Shown here: positions 51,266-62,206 of the stretch, one piece after another
Position numbering within the stretch: position 1 is the stretch's first letter
Layout: each line of letters begins with the position of its first letter
NCBI GenBank assembly: GCA_963966185.1
Contig: CAWZYM010000274.1
Location: 1-64,000 of the forward strand
Source: Rhabditoides inermis
Taxonomy: Eukaryota; Nematoda; Chromadorea; Rhabditida; Rhabditidae
DNA length: 64,000 bases
Direction of reading: 5' to 3'
Translations under genes and position numbers: made by a program
Notes under the pieces: model-generated
Database searches by the model: none
Told to the model about the DNA's origin: nothing
What the model saw: only the letters and a program-made list of their open reading frames with translations

Positions 51266-54265
51266 TCACAAGAAAGGAGAAGTCACGATGAAATTTCCAA
51301 ATGAATCCAAATGCATTGGGTACGAAAGTACGTCAGAGCAACTCACAATAGACATGATGTTTTTGGCCGTGGCGCGCAGCTCTCTGATGTTGTAGATGAC
51401 AATGAACGGGTCGAATATGGGGTAGATGGTGACGGTGAAGCAGACGATGCGCGAGTACGCAAACTCCACGCCGAACAGCGGCAGGATGATGTTCACCGCG
51501 AGCGGAATGAAGTTGAGGCAGATCGGGATAGCTGTCTGAACGACCGTGATTGTTTCGAAGAAACTTGAACTGGAACTGACCTGTAGCATGAGTGCTCGGA
51601 AGAGTTGCGCCTGATTGGATCGGAACGCCCCGTTGAGCTTTCCCGAGGACAGTCGCCGCGCGATCTCCATTGCAGCCAACACTATCGCTATCAGGAGGGA
51701 CAACTAGAAACAATATCGTTGTCGTTATTGGTCGAATCGTTTCTGTGTAGACTCACCAGATGGGCGATGACTCCCGCGAATCCCCACAGTGCCCGGTCTT
51801 CGTAGAACCACTCTCCCGCCGCACTCGCCTTCAAAAGGTATGTTGAGTTTTGCGAGTCGTTTGAGATGTTCGCGCGTTTGTATACTGATGTTTGTCATTC
51901 ACACGCATTAGACAGTCGATGGGCAATGAGAGCGGTCTGTGCGCGCTTTTTCCTCTCACTGCGTGTTGCCGTGGCAAGAAAAAAAGTGTGCCGTGTTGTT
52001 CTTGCGACTTCTTGCAACTTTAAACAAAACGCATTGGCCGTAAATTTGTATAGATCAAAACCGAGCAGTCTATGTTTCAACAAAAAAAGATATTTGTTTT
52101 AGTAGTTACCCACGTGTTAGAGATTTTTCTCGAATTTATTAGTTCAAATGTCTAATGTCGTTTGCTTTTAGTTTGTTCTTTTCATTTGGAAATAACTGTG
52201 TACTCACAGTCAGATCCCCAAGGGCTGAGAAATCGGCATTTAGGAGAAGACACCGCACATCACACACCACGAAACCATGTCACCACGACACCTTGTGTCG
52301 ACACCACCATATTTGAACATAGTTTTTCGTGCTTGAAGTTACTGTACATTGATGATGTGTGCACTCTTACAGTAAGATGGCTCTCACAGTAATCGTAATA
52401 TCCACACATTTTATGAATGGCGGAAGTGATTGGTTTTCTGCCAAAAGCACACCGCGGCCTTACATTTAGCTAACAAAAGCGCCCAGTCGGCTCAAAGCAA
52501 GAATGGTGAAAAGCTGGTCAGCCTAGGGTTAGCCTTGTTTATCCACATATTTCCCATGCTTGCCTTATATCGTTATTACTTCTCGCTTGCCGTGGAAATA
52601 AAAACTTCAATAAGCGACACGTCCTGCGCGCTTTTTTTTGTAATTTCGAGTATCTGACCGTGAAAAAAAGAGAAGCAGGCTTCTGACAACTTCTTGCAAC
52701 ACACTTTTTTTCTTCTTCACTGTTCACAAAAGCTAGTGCTAGTTATCTGCAGTTGGTTTCCGATTTCACTCCCCGTTCGATACTGGAACCCGACGAGGCC
52801 TCCTTCGACCGCGTGCAGACCATAGTTGTCACGGATGTAAGGAGCCACCTGAAACAACGCAAGGTTCACGAGAAAAGTCACTCGTCATGGGTGAGCCCAC
52901 GCACTTGTTGCCACTTTGCATCATGCGTGTCCACCAATTCATTCCCACTTTTCCAAACTTCACTCACCGCTGCTATCTTCTCTACCGCTGGCGTTCCGAC
53001 GTCGAATGTGAACAGAAATATGATCACGTAGTAGACGGCTACAATTGAGAAGATGCCCAGGTAGCGAGGGATCAGTGGAATGTACACCGGCCTGAAATGA
53101 AGGCCATGATTGCATAGTGCACACCAGTTTGAATTGAATGACTAGAGCATCATACCGATACCACCACATCAAAAGTTTCAAAACTGACACAATGAAAGCA
53201 TAGTTTTTTTGCTCTCGCAATTTTCACTTTCTCATCTTTTTTTATTTATAAACAAAAGTGATTACTTGTGTCATGCCACAACATGTAAAGTACTCATACA
53301 TCTACTGAATCAGGAAAAATTCCTCACGTTCACGCCTTAACCAAGTTGCGGTCAGTCTCTTCGGAAGCAATTGTGTTTCGAAGGAATAGCAAAGCATTCC
53401 GAAGTGTTTGGGAGTGTTCGGGAGTATTCCGAAGGCAATTCGGGAGTGTTCTGAGGGCGATTCGAAAAGCAATTCCGAAGGGTTTCGGGGGAGTTCGGGA
53501 GTGTTTCGAAGAGACTGACCGCAACTTCACCTAGTGTGTGAGCTTGAATGAGCGTATGACGTGACACATCTCACTGAAAGATCACATTGTGACTACATGT
53601 CAATCACCTGCATATGATGATGTATCTGTACATGAACTGGCAGGTGAGCGAGAGATGGCAGAGAATGTAGAAGCCGCAGAACGCGAGTAGGAAGGGCTTT
53701 CGGTGCCAGCCCTCTAGGAATGGAGACATCGAGATCATATAGTAGGCGTCCGTGCCGGAGAAGCACATCTGAAAGTGAACGCGTCGTCAGAGTTTCTCGA
53801 TCATGCCAGCATACATCTATTTTCTACTTGAGCAACCTTTCTGACACTGTATTCACAATATCAGACCCTTTTTTCACTATTGTTTCGGTGTTGTGAACGG
53901 AACACTCATGTGTCATGTGCTTACTTATGTAGCTGCGGCAATCACAAAGAGCAAACAATTGCAAAGTCGGTATCAATGTATCACAAGTATTCTCACAAAC
54001 AACTACTTTTCCAGCAACGGACTAACACATTGAACATTGGTCTGTCCACCCCCGCATATTTTTCTGAAACACGTACCGGTATACACAAGGCGTTGGAGAT
54101 GGCGAAGCAAATGTTGACGACTGCGAACGATGCGAGCAGGTACTTGTACTGACGCATCTTCGACGTGTTCGACTTGTGGAGCACGACGAAGAGAAGGATG
54201 TTGAAGACGATCGTCATGACGGAAGTCGCGTAGACGGAACGAATGTGGTATTCGACGGGAAACAT
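51266..54265 (-). CDS. Str-type chemoreceptor GPCR 2
   Basis: A paralog of the plus-strand receptor at 32159-33641. Exon 1 at 54265 reads MFPVEYHIRSVYATSVMTIV then FNILLFVVLHKSN and RQYKYLLASFAVVNICFAI. Exon 2 (about 53625-53770) has MCFSGTDAYYMISMSPFLEG and ends CQFMYRYIIIC. Then RPVYIPLIPRYLGIFSIVAV, VAPYIRDNYGLHAVEGGLVG then FQYR, and EWFYEDRALWGFAGVIAHL follow. LSLLIAIVLAAMEIARRLSS is followed by QAQLFRALMLQ, then TAIPICLNFIPLAVNIILPL and the signature IYPIFDPFIVIYNIRELRAT, then a short tail to a stop at 51266. The intron between the exons near 52740 and 51840 is about 900 bp, unusually long for the gene, and another intron hosts a MITE. No disruption is seen. Confidence 0.82.
53343..53527. 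mobile_element. MITE (GCGGTCAGTC family), copy 2, in a Str GPCR intron
   Basis: The ends AAGTTGCGGTCAGTCTCTTC and GAAGAGACTGACCGCAACTT are perfect inverted repeats of 20 bp. The interior is built from repeated TTCGGGAGTGTT/GCATTCCGAAG-like blocks. It is related to the copy at 33814-33982. Confidence 0.9.
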
Positions 54266-55019
54266 GGTTACATCTGAAAGAATGAATGAGTTCAGCTCTA
54301 TATTCGCAAACCGTAGTGAAATGAACGAGAGTAAGTACGACTGAGAGTCAGGGTCAGCTTTAGCGCTCTGTCACAGGCCTACTTACACAGGCGCTGCAAT
54401 GTAAAAGCGCCGCAAGAGAGCGTTAATTGAAAAGAGAGAAGACTTCGAGAACAACGCTCCACGCGAAAACGGTGTGGATGGGGGGGGGCGAACATACTGT
54501 ATAATATAGAGAAAAATACCTGTTCTAATGACGAATGATTGAAAAAAGACAGTTAAGAACACGCAAGGACAGCCAAGGACAGTTTGAAGGGGTGTCAAGG
54601 GGAAAGTTAGCCTTTGCCGACAGATGCCTCATGAGATCAATTTTAATGAGTACATCACCTAAAAGTTTTGTGCATGAACTACGATTGCCACCGTCAGTTC
54701 ACGATAGTTCTCGAAAGTGAACCACGACGTGAACCATAAACGGAACATGTGAATTGAGATTCGCAAAGTTTTGATTTAATTGTTGATGTTAAGAATAAAT
54801 AGGTTACTGATTCGGCGCTCAAAATGAAACTCGCGCGATAACAGCAGGGCGAAAGACTGCGCGATTTGAGAGATCGCAGACAGGTAGCACGCGGTCTGTG
54901 ACATTAGAACCCCTCAAACACGATCGTGTGTCACCAAAACATCCATTTCTCAGGTAAAGTCGTACACTACACAATGAGTTTTCTACACAGCTCTACACGG
55001 TGGTGTAGAAAGAGCTACA
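54266..55019. other. spacer between Str GPCR 2 and OGDH pseudogene
   Basis: A GGACA duplication (AAGGACAGCCAAGGACAG) at about 54560 and a poly-G run at 54480. No gene is supported. Confidence 0.45.
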
Positions 55020-56072
55020 CGTCGAGAACGGCGCCGCGCCCGGACAGGCTTTTGTCGTGAGTAATGCGCGTTTGTCGTGATATTTTCAACGACGAGTTTT
55101 GTGCTGGAACATTTTCAACAACATACGTATCGAATATATATGTTTGGTTATTCGCAGGCTTCGCCCGTATCTGTCGCCGCTTGAAGGCTTGGCTCTCGTC
55201 GGTGGCTGCTCAGGCGCCCGTTCAGACCGGAGTCGTGCCCACTCAGGACCATCACCGACCACCTCAAGATCCAGCTTCTTATCAGAAGCTACCAGATGCG
55301 TGCTACTATGACTGTGTTTGTGAATATGTAATATTTGTTTTCGTTTTTCTTATTCAAGTTGCTAATTTCAGACCCGCGGTCACAACCTTGCCGACCTCGA
55401 CCCGCTTGGAATAAACTCGGCCGATCTGGACGACACTATCCCGCCCGAGCTCGAGCTGTCGTACTGCGGTCTTACCGAGAAGGATCTCGACGGGGAGTTC
55501 ATCCTGCTGCCGACCACCTTCATCGGAGCGACGTCAAGAGCCTCACTTTCAGGGACATTGCCAACAGGCTCAAGGTGAGTTACAGCTAATCGGATTAGTT
55601 ATTCTTGGTGGTTGTATTGATAAAGTTGAAACATATATATGCTGCAGAACATCTACTGCATCCGCGAGCGCTTCGAGGCCCCGCGCGCCACGGAGCTCTC
55701 GCCCGAGCAGAAGAAGGTGGGGAAAATGTTTCTTGGTTCTTGTTTCATGTTTTTTTTCAGGTCGCCTTTTGTTCAAGCGTCTGATTCGCTCGACCAAGTT
55801 TGAGGAGTTCCTCGCCAAGAAGTGACCTAGCGAGAAGCTTCGGTTTCAAGGGATGCGATCCCGGCCATCAAGCAGGTGCTTACATGCGTTGTGCCAATCG
55901 GACATGTAATCATACTTGCGTTGCAGGTGATTGACCAGTCGTCGATGGGTGTGGACTCCGTGGTGATTGGCATGCCGCACCGCGGTCGTCTCAACGTGCT
56001 GACCAACGTGTGCCGCCAGACGCTGTCCACCACCCTCTCGCAGTTTTCGCTCCTCGAGCCCGCCGGTGAAGG
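55020..56072 (+). pseudogene. 2-oxoglutarate dehydrogenase E1 (OGDH) pseudogene, 5'-half fragment
   Basis: Fragments of the TCA-cycle E1 enzyme appear in the right order but broken. VENGAAPGQAF is at about 55022-55055. A Gln/Pro-rich linker exon follows (APVQTGVVPTQDHHRPPQDP, from 55202). Then TRGHNLADLDPLGINSADLD with LSYCGLTEKDLDGEF and LLPTTFIG (from 55374), followed by a frameshift before VKSLTFRDIANRLK. NIYCIRERFEAPR (from 55648) lacks the conserved segment expected between IYC and IRERFE. LIRSTKFEEFLAKK then runs into a TGA where the family has Trp (near 55824), with another frameshift after it. The clean [20 protein letters not shown] block with [14 protein letters not shown] (55927-56072) closes it. 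Intron-like GT-AG gaps remain between blocks, so this is a decayed genomic duplicate, not a processed copy. Confidence 0.85.
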
Positions 56073-56521
56073 TCAGTCGCTTCACGATGCTTTGCTTGTT
56101 TTCTACTGATCATAATCGTGTTGGGGATACATGCGGGGATGCGGCGCCTGTTTGTTTTGATATTTTTTTTTACTTTTCATAAGTGGCGCGCACAGCGCCC
56201 CATGTACTATTAATTATAAATCTGTTTCGCATTTTACGGATCAGACTGAACTGAAAAGTTGATTTGATATTCGGTCGTCAAGTCAATTAAGCAACAACTT
56301 ATTGAGAGCAATTTGGACTTTTTTTTCTCGTACAGAGATATGTACAGACAAATGAAAAAACAATCCAGCTTTATCGAATTGATCACTCAAATAGAAACAA
56401 AAGTAGGCTCCAGTTCCTTAAACAGTGTAGGTTATTTTGAGCATTAGAACGTATGTAAAGACCTCTAGGGACTAATGTGAATGGCATGCGTTGCGTAGTC
56501 AGAGGCAGCGCAGTACTATAT

Positions 56522-56690
56522 AGCCTGCGCCAGAGCGATAGTTTTCGATCTACCTCGCTTCCAGTTCGAAACACGGTGCCATAACCGTCTGCCTCGCGCG
56601 CTATTGCCGAGAGCTGACTCTCCGACTTCCTCTGATCTACCCCACCGCGCGCAACTTGTTGCGGGCATAGAACTATACGCAAATCCGTTT
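56522..56690. repeat. dispersed repeat copy (pair with 20672-20892)
   Basis: It begins GCGCCAGAGCGATAGTTTT and ends GCATAGAACTATACGCA, with CTGACTCTCCG then TGATCTACCCC inside. Unlike the lysozyme-intron copy it has no CT expansion. Confidence 0.75.
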
Positions 56691-57149
56691 CAACTCAAGG
56701 TTTTGAGAAAGTTTTTTTCAATTTGTTGTGAGGGAGAGGGGTTTATCTATATCCTATATGACGATTGTGGTGTTGTCCTTCTTGCCCTTCACTCTGAATC
56801 TGTTTAGGTCATCAAAGAACCAATATGGACAAAAATGAAATACTTAGATTGTATAGAGTGAAAACATCCGTCATGAAAGGTTACTTGATACTTGATAGCA
56901 CTGAGTTCGGGTATAAAGAAAGAAATAACCAATTCCTTCAGATTTCACTTTTTACTTCAAAATCGTTCACCGACATGGCGACATGTCATCAGCGGAACTA
57001 ATATTACTTTTAGTTTCAGTAATGACTTGCTGATTAGAGTTTAGTCATCAAAAAAACACAATACACCGTCAAAAAATCATCGGCTAATAATAGTATGACT
57101 AATCAGAGTGTATTTAAATTATCTGGAACTGAACCAAAGGAAAGTTCAT
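56691..57149. other. intergenic, nothing recognised
   Basis: AT-rich spacer before the Srg fragment; no supported feature. Confidence 0.45.
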
Positions 57150-57620
57150 TCATGCGCACTGACGGGTGATGGTGATGGGACTCTTTTGTCGGTGCTTGAA
57201 CGCCACTGATGTGACTTGCGAAGCGGCCCGACCGCGAGAGAAGAGGCTGATTCGGACAGTGCGCAGACAGAGCAGAGACAGCGGCTGGCAGAACAGAAGC
57301 ACGTCCGACAGCAGTTGGAACTGAAAAAACATCAACCGTTTGTCTTCGAACAAAACAACAGAAAGAATGAGCGCAGACGCGTCACGGCGCACGTTGCCCT
57401 GTTCACTAAAGAAGAACAACAGACATGTCGGAAAGCGGGAAGAACGCGTTGGGACAAACGTTCTTTCTGTTTCCCCATCTCACCACGTCTTGTGTGAGCT
57501 GTAGGAGTGCGATGCTGGCGGTGAGCTGCGCCCACAGCTTCACTCCCTGCGCCACACCCATGAGCAGCGTGAACGCGAACTGCACCTGCGTCACCACCAG
57601 CTCACAGCTTCTCCGCCAAC
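57150..57620 (-). pseudogene. Srg-type GPCR 3' fragment (last two exons only)
   Basis: Two minus-strand exons remain. About 57620-57490 encodes VQFAFTLLMGVAQGVKLWAQ then LTASIALLQLTQD, with a GTGAGA donor. 57326-57150 encodes FQLLSDVLLFCQPLSLLCLR then TVRISLF and a 25-residue tail to TGA. The second matches FRLVSDLILVCQPLSLLCLR of the Srg gene at 48520. No exons for the first five helices are found upstream up to 59 kb, so this is a truncated duplicate. The two surviving exons themselves have no stop or frameshift. Confidence 0.65.
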
Positions 57621-57799
57621 ACACTCATTTTCATCATCTCGTCAGCCTCGTCAACCTGCTCTTGTTGAACCGATGCACTTCCTCAAAAAAAAAGACAAAA
57701 AGAAAAATCTTTTTCCCCGTCATGTCCTTTCCTAGTCTTTTCTGTCTTGTCTGAACTTGTCTTGTCTCGCCTCTCTCGCATCGAGCGGTCGGGTCGAAA

Positions 57800-58035
57800 T
57801 GATCTTCCCCCAGTACCCTTGAGCAAGGCGGGGAATAAGTCACGAGAACGCTCTTCCTAGCCCGCGGAGTTACTATTGTGGATTATAATGGAAGGAAGGA
57901 ACACCCGGAGCTCCACTATTGTCTATAATGATATCTAATTGTGTGTTTCTCCCAGCGCTTAGCCCTTGCGGTGTACCGCATGCACGTGTTGTATAGTCAG
58001 GATATTCTGGATAAATGATTGATTGATTGATTGTC
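57800..58035 (+). mobile_element. LINE 3' UTR fragment with (ATTG)n tail
   Basis: The segment ends GTATAGTCAGGATATTCTGG then ATAAATGATTGATTGATTGA, a simple-repeat tail like those closing RTE/CR1-type LINEs. The CCGGATAAATGATGAT end of the LINE fragment at 38 kb is similar. There is no coding part, and the 5' boundary is uncertain. Confidence 0.45.
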
Positions 58036-58114
58036 TTGTCTTGCCCGAGTTGGTCAGGTCTGGTTCAGGTCTGAGCGGACCTAATCATGGCATACACTAA
58101 CCCCAATCTCTTTG

Positions 58115-58116
<2 letters not shown>

Positions 58117-58173
<57 letters not shown>

Positions 58174-58190
58174 TCCCCCCCCCCCCCTCT
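58117..58190. repeat. (CT)n/poly-C microsatellite
   Basis: A long CT run ends in about 12 C, intergenic. Confidence 0.9.
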
Positions 58191-58344
58191 CTTAAAGAGG
58201 CGAGGGCATTAGCAGCGAGTAGAAGACGGTCGTTGTTGAAGCATTTGTTATTTGCGCCAAGGATATAGTCGGATTGGATCCTATATGCCATCCGTGACGT
58301 TTCACATGTTGTGCAGTTTTGTGCAACACAACATGTGTGTCATC

Positions 58345-58445
58345 AAATATCCAAAACGCTTCCATGAGTAGGAATCGAGCCCGTGAACAAGCAGCGGCAA
58401 TTTTGCGCTGGCGGCGTACACTGCGCCATAGAGGCAGTGGTGAAG
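58345..58445 (-). repeat. tRNA-derived SINE, left (inverted) copy
   Basis: On the minus strand: A box TATGGCGCAGTGTACGCC, B box GGGCTCGATTCCTAC, then a tail GCGTTTTGGATATTT. It is homologous to the plus-strand copy at 58546-58650. Confidence 0.65.
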
Positions 58446-58545
58446 AAATCGAAGAGAGAGCCCATGTAGCTCCACTGGCCTCTTCAGTGTACAATGATGA
58501 GAGATAACGAACAAACATATCTGCGAAATTCAATGACCTGTCAGA

Positions 58546-58650
58546 ATGACCCTCAATGGCGCAGTGGTAGAGCCCGCCGCCAGTGCGCGATCGTTGCGAG
58601 CAGCCCAAGGGTTCGATTCCCTTTCACAATGCGTTTTGGATATTTTTTTG
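58546..58650 (+). repeat. tRNA-derived SINE, right copy
   Basis: A box AATGGCGCAGTGGTAGAGC and B box GGGTTCGATTCCC inside a perfect T arm (AAGGG/CCCTT), then the same GCGTTTTGGATATTTTTTTG tail as the inverted copy 100 bp away. No acceptor stem can be closed, so it is not a functional tRNA. Confidence 0.7.
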
Positions 58651-59359
58651 TAATTTTGCGACAATATTTTGTACTTGACCTCCAACTTTCAATCGCTTGG
58701 ATGGTCAAAGACGTTACCTTCGATTCCTATAATAAAATTTATGGAAACTAAACACAATATGCTCTTTTTGATGGTATATGCCGCTGCCGTTGTCGCGGGC
58801 CGAAACATTTTAAAAAAAAATCGAAAATAGGCAAATTTTCTTATTTTTAGGTCATATCTTCCTAACACTTGAGTTAATCGAAAATCAGTTTATATGAAAA
58901 GTGTTTTATAAAGCCAAGACAATTCGAACAAGCTTTCAAAAAGTTATTTTGGACTAAAACTGGCTGATTTGAGGTAGTGGTTCCTTAACTGACCAAACTC
59001 GCATAATGGACCAAAACCACCGACACTACCTTGTAGAGCACCCTCGAAAACCCTCATGTGCACTCATTCAGCTCCTAGGTCCCACCTCGTCCGATTCTTA
59101 CGCGGATAGTGTGATACGTCTCTCGCATAGGATCCAAACCAACTACATATAGGCCGGGGTCATCTGCGTCATCAGGAGGGACAATAGATGATATACATGT
59201 GCCGTTACTGATAAACGAAACCTACGACACGTCAAAGGGCCGCACGTCCGCGCGAAATTGAACTATCTGAAGGGAGATTCGATTCGCGCCATCTGGAGCA
59301 AGTCGGATCGCTCAAGTAAGTAATATTTATTTTTATTTTGTTTTGTTTTTCCAAACTGT
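58651..59359. other. intergenic, unidentified
   Basis: No exon is supported. The GC-richer stretch at 59000-59230 contrasts with the AT-rich sequence before it and could be part of an unrecognised repeat. Confidence 0.35.
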
Positions 59360-60789
59360 TCACTTTGCAACAAATGCGACACTCGGTACAACTCGGCGTG
59401 GTTGTGTGATCACTCGAGACGGCGTATGAGACGTGTCCGTGTGGAAGACTGTGGTGTGTACGGCGAGCATGCGTCGCACGAGAGAGACAGCGGCGAGTCG
59501 GTAGGGCACATGCGCACACAGAACGACGAGGGAAGACGCCGTGCCGTGCACAGCTACCGTCACCATGATCCAGTTGCTGCTGTCTGAATGGAGAATCGAT
59601 TGTATTCTCATTGACATTGTCACTTGTCAGTCAGAAACTCACTGATCGGATTGGTTTCGGTGCCAAAAATGTCATGAATGAAGATGTTCAAGATTCGAAC
59701 GCACGGAACGGCTAGTAGTATCATCGGAAGAGATGTCTGAAATATTGAATATTTGACTGTGTTTTTTTGTGACAAACTCGCCTGTATGACGAGTATGAAG
59801 ACGTATTTGCGCTGTAGTTTTCGAGTTTTTTTCACTGCCGCTGGCAGTGGCAATGCACAAGAAACAGATACTCAGACAAATTAGAATGAGCAAGATGTTT
59901 ATTACTCCAAGACCGAAGAACGCCGCAATGAACTAGGTTGACATTCGTAGTATGAACGATAATGATTTGCTTACTTGAACTGTCGCGGCTTTCATGGAAA
60001 AGAGTAGAATGACTTGATTTCCCGGCACTTGAGAGAGGGCTGTCAGTTGGACAGTAGTGTTGACATCGCATTTGTGTCGTCTTTCTTTCTCGTCCAGACT
60101 AATTTGTGCCAGAACAGAGCGAACTCCAGCAGCAATGAAAGTCGAAATTTGCAAGACGGAAATGGATAGTATCATGAGTTTGTAGTGTTTTTGCAAAAAG
60201 GAGTTTGTTGTGAGAAGTGTCTGAATTTGTGTTTCACTCAATTTTTCAAGCATTATATCGAACCTTTAAGCGGTAAATATACAAATTCAAAATTGAACAA
60301 AACATGAAAATTGATTGTGTGATCAATAATCTTAAAGCCGATAATCTTAAATTTCATGACGGTGTGCGTTGTGAATTGTTCGATAATGAACCTGGACTCA
60401 CCAGGGCAATATATTTGTTAGGCAAGTATTGATAAACGCCTTTGATTTGAACAGCTGGCAAAGGAAAGAAAATCGCAGGACTGAAACCGACAGTCATGTT
60501 GAAGTCGAAAAGCATTTTAGCAATCTGAATTGTTGGAGGACACTCAACATATGTTTCCAGAACATACCTGTGCAGTTAGTAGATACCATCGGTAATCTGA
60601 CATGGTTTTCGGAGATTTGCGAACAATGAGCCAGCAGACAAAAGAGTGAATAGGAAACGCCACGCAAGCTATCACGTTCATTTTCGGCACTATAGAATCG
60701 TGGTAGTCGAAATCGAATGTGCAGTTTGAGCAAGGAATACAGTTGATGGCGCCTCGTTGGAGGTAGAGAAGAATGGTGGCTGGATTCAT
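59360..60789 (-). CDS. Srh-like chemoreceptor GPCR with a possible frame break
   Basis: Exon 1 at 60789 reads MNPATILLYLQRGAINCIPC then FPIHSFVCWLIVRKSPKTMS and DYRWYLLTAQ, the Srh first-helix pattern. Then IAKMLFDFNMTVGFSPAIFF then PLPAVQIKGVYQYL follows, and a large exon with LQKHYKLMILSISVLQIST and FIAAGVRSVLAQ. The exon from about 59935 reads FIAAFFGLGVINILLILICL in one frame, while TRKLQRKYVFILVIQ, the conserved sixth-helix lead-in, is in another. They connect only through a 31-nt GTATCT to GCCAG intron or a frameshift. After it come TSLPMILLAVPCVRILNIFI, then MVTVAVHGTASSLVVLCAHV then PYR and a TGA at 59360. The exon before TSLPM appears to leave by a GC donor (GCGAGT). It may be a functional receptor or a recent pseudogene. 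Confidence 0.65.
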
Positions 60790-61215
60790 AACTGCAACGA
60801 GATATGTCAGCTAAAGCACATGCAAAAACACAGACGCGGCATTGTTCACTAGTGAAGAATATCCCTAGACCGTTAGAGCTACAGAGCCACACCCTCGACT
60901 TCGAGCCAAAAATTTATAGGCATGTTATGATAGTGTACCTTACAATTTACAATTACTCAGAATTAGAACTTCAGACGTTGATTCAGAACTTCAGACGTTG
61001 ATTTTTTTTTCTACGCGCAACAAATGTTTCCAGAACGAAAAAGTGCAAGGCTTGTTTCAGTCTACATCATTCCATCTCTGGCGGTCAAAGACCGAAATAG
61101 ACGTGAGATATGTGTTTCACAAAATGCGGGCGTGTTCACTATAAGCATATCAAGACCCAGCAGGTAAGTGTAGTCTTCAGATAAAAAGAACGCGTTATAA
61201 AAAAGACCTATCTTC
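60790..61215. other. intergenic, short direct repeat
   Basis: AACTTCAGACGTTGATT(C/T) is tandemly duplicated at about 60967-61001. Nothing else is recognised. Confidence 0.5.
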
Positions 61216-61347
61216 TATTATCTGTTAAAAAGTACTTGCGTAAAGAGAATAAGTTTGTCTCTTGCTTGACCCAATTCAACAAAAGCGCATGCATAAAACG
61301 TTTACTAATAATAATACAAACCTTCACCTCTCCCTCCCTCCCTCTCT

Positions 61348-61399
<52 letters not shown>

Positions 61400-61515
61400 T
61401 CTCTCTCTATTGACGTTATTCATTTGTAATGTTATGTTTCATCTGTTAATGACCACAGGTTTGTGTTAGTATTTGTAAACGTTTTATGCATGCGCTTTTG
61501 TTGAATCGGGTCAAG
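61216..61515. mobile_element. TIR element (family I), second copy, right arm truncated
   Basis: TATTATCTGTTAAAAAGTAC, TTGCGTAAAGAGAATAAG and CAATTCAACAAAAGCGCATG then CATAAAACGTTTACTAA on the left; (CT)n in the centre (61318-61408); GTAAACGTTTTATGCATGCG then CTTTTGTTGAATCGGGTCAA on the right. The outermost part of the right arm, present in the 28 kb copy, is missing. Confidence 0.8.
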
Positions 61516-61705
61516 AGTACGCACAGAACTATGATGTGACACATTTTATGATGTGACACACATTGTATATGCAACTATATTTTTCTTGGTAATGTATAGA
61601 AACGATTTTAAACGACACTTTTCTCTGCATTTTCGGTCGCCGTGGTGTAAGTGCATGTCTGCGCTCTCTGCCGACAGCGTGCTCTCTCGCGCTTTCTCTA
61701 CTCGC
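61515..61705. repeat. dispersed repeat, homologous to 28611-28830
   Basis: GTACGCACAGAACTATGATG, TGACACATTTTATGATGTGA and GTGCATGTCTGCGCTCTCTG are shared with the 28 kb block. It directly follows the truncated TIR element. Confidence 0.75.
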
Positions 61706-62206
61706 GCCCCGCCCGTCTGATGCCGGGAGATAAAGCTAGCAGCAAGAGTGAGTGGAAACGACACCCACCCACCCACACGCTGGCCTTGCGACTAGTGCGC
61801 GCGCGAGATCGCTCATAACTTCTTTCGGATAAAAGATACGAATATGACGTCATTCAGTGATCTGAATTACTGAACGGTGCGAATCTAACAAAAATGAATT
61901 TGATGAGTTCACATCGTTGCTAACATGACCTTTGGATATCGCTTCGTTTAAATTCTGGCGCGAGCCCTATCCTAAGCCAAAAGAGAGGGCGCTGCGCGCC
62001 CTCTTTAATTTTTTATTATCTTCCAATCATGCCCGATCATTAAGTATGAAAAAATCGACTGTCAAAACTTCCGCTTGGTTCTTCGAATACAAACGTGACT
62101 TTTCGAAAAAGAGTTCATGCGTTTTTCGATAAATTTACTAACGAAAAAAGCTTTTGCATGATTTGCATGTCTCTTTAAAAACAAAGTTTTTTCGTTGAAA
62201 GCCTTT
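61706..62206. other. intergenic with a GC-rich palindrome
   Basis: AGAGGGCGCTGCGCGCCCTCT at about 61982-62003 is a near-perfect hairpin followed by a T-rich run. No gene is supported. Confidence 0.5.

Noticed and set aside
58546..58650. Functional tRNA gene
   Set aside because: The T arm is perfect, but no acceptor stem or proper anticodon arm can be formed, and an inverted copy with the same tail shows it is a SINE.
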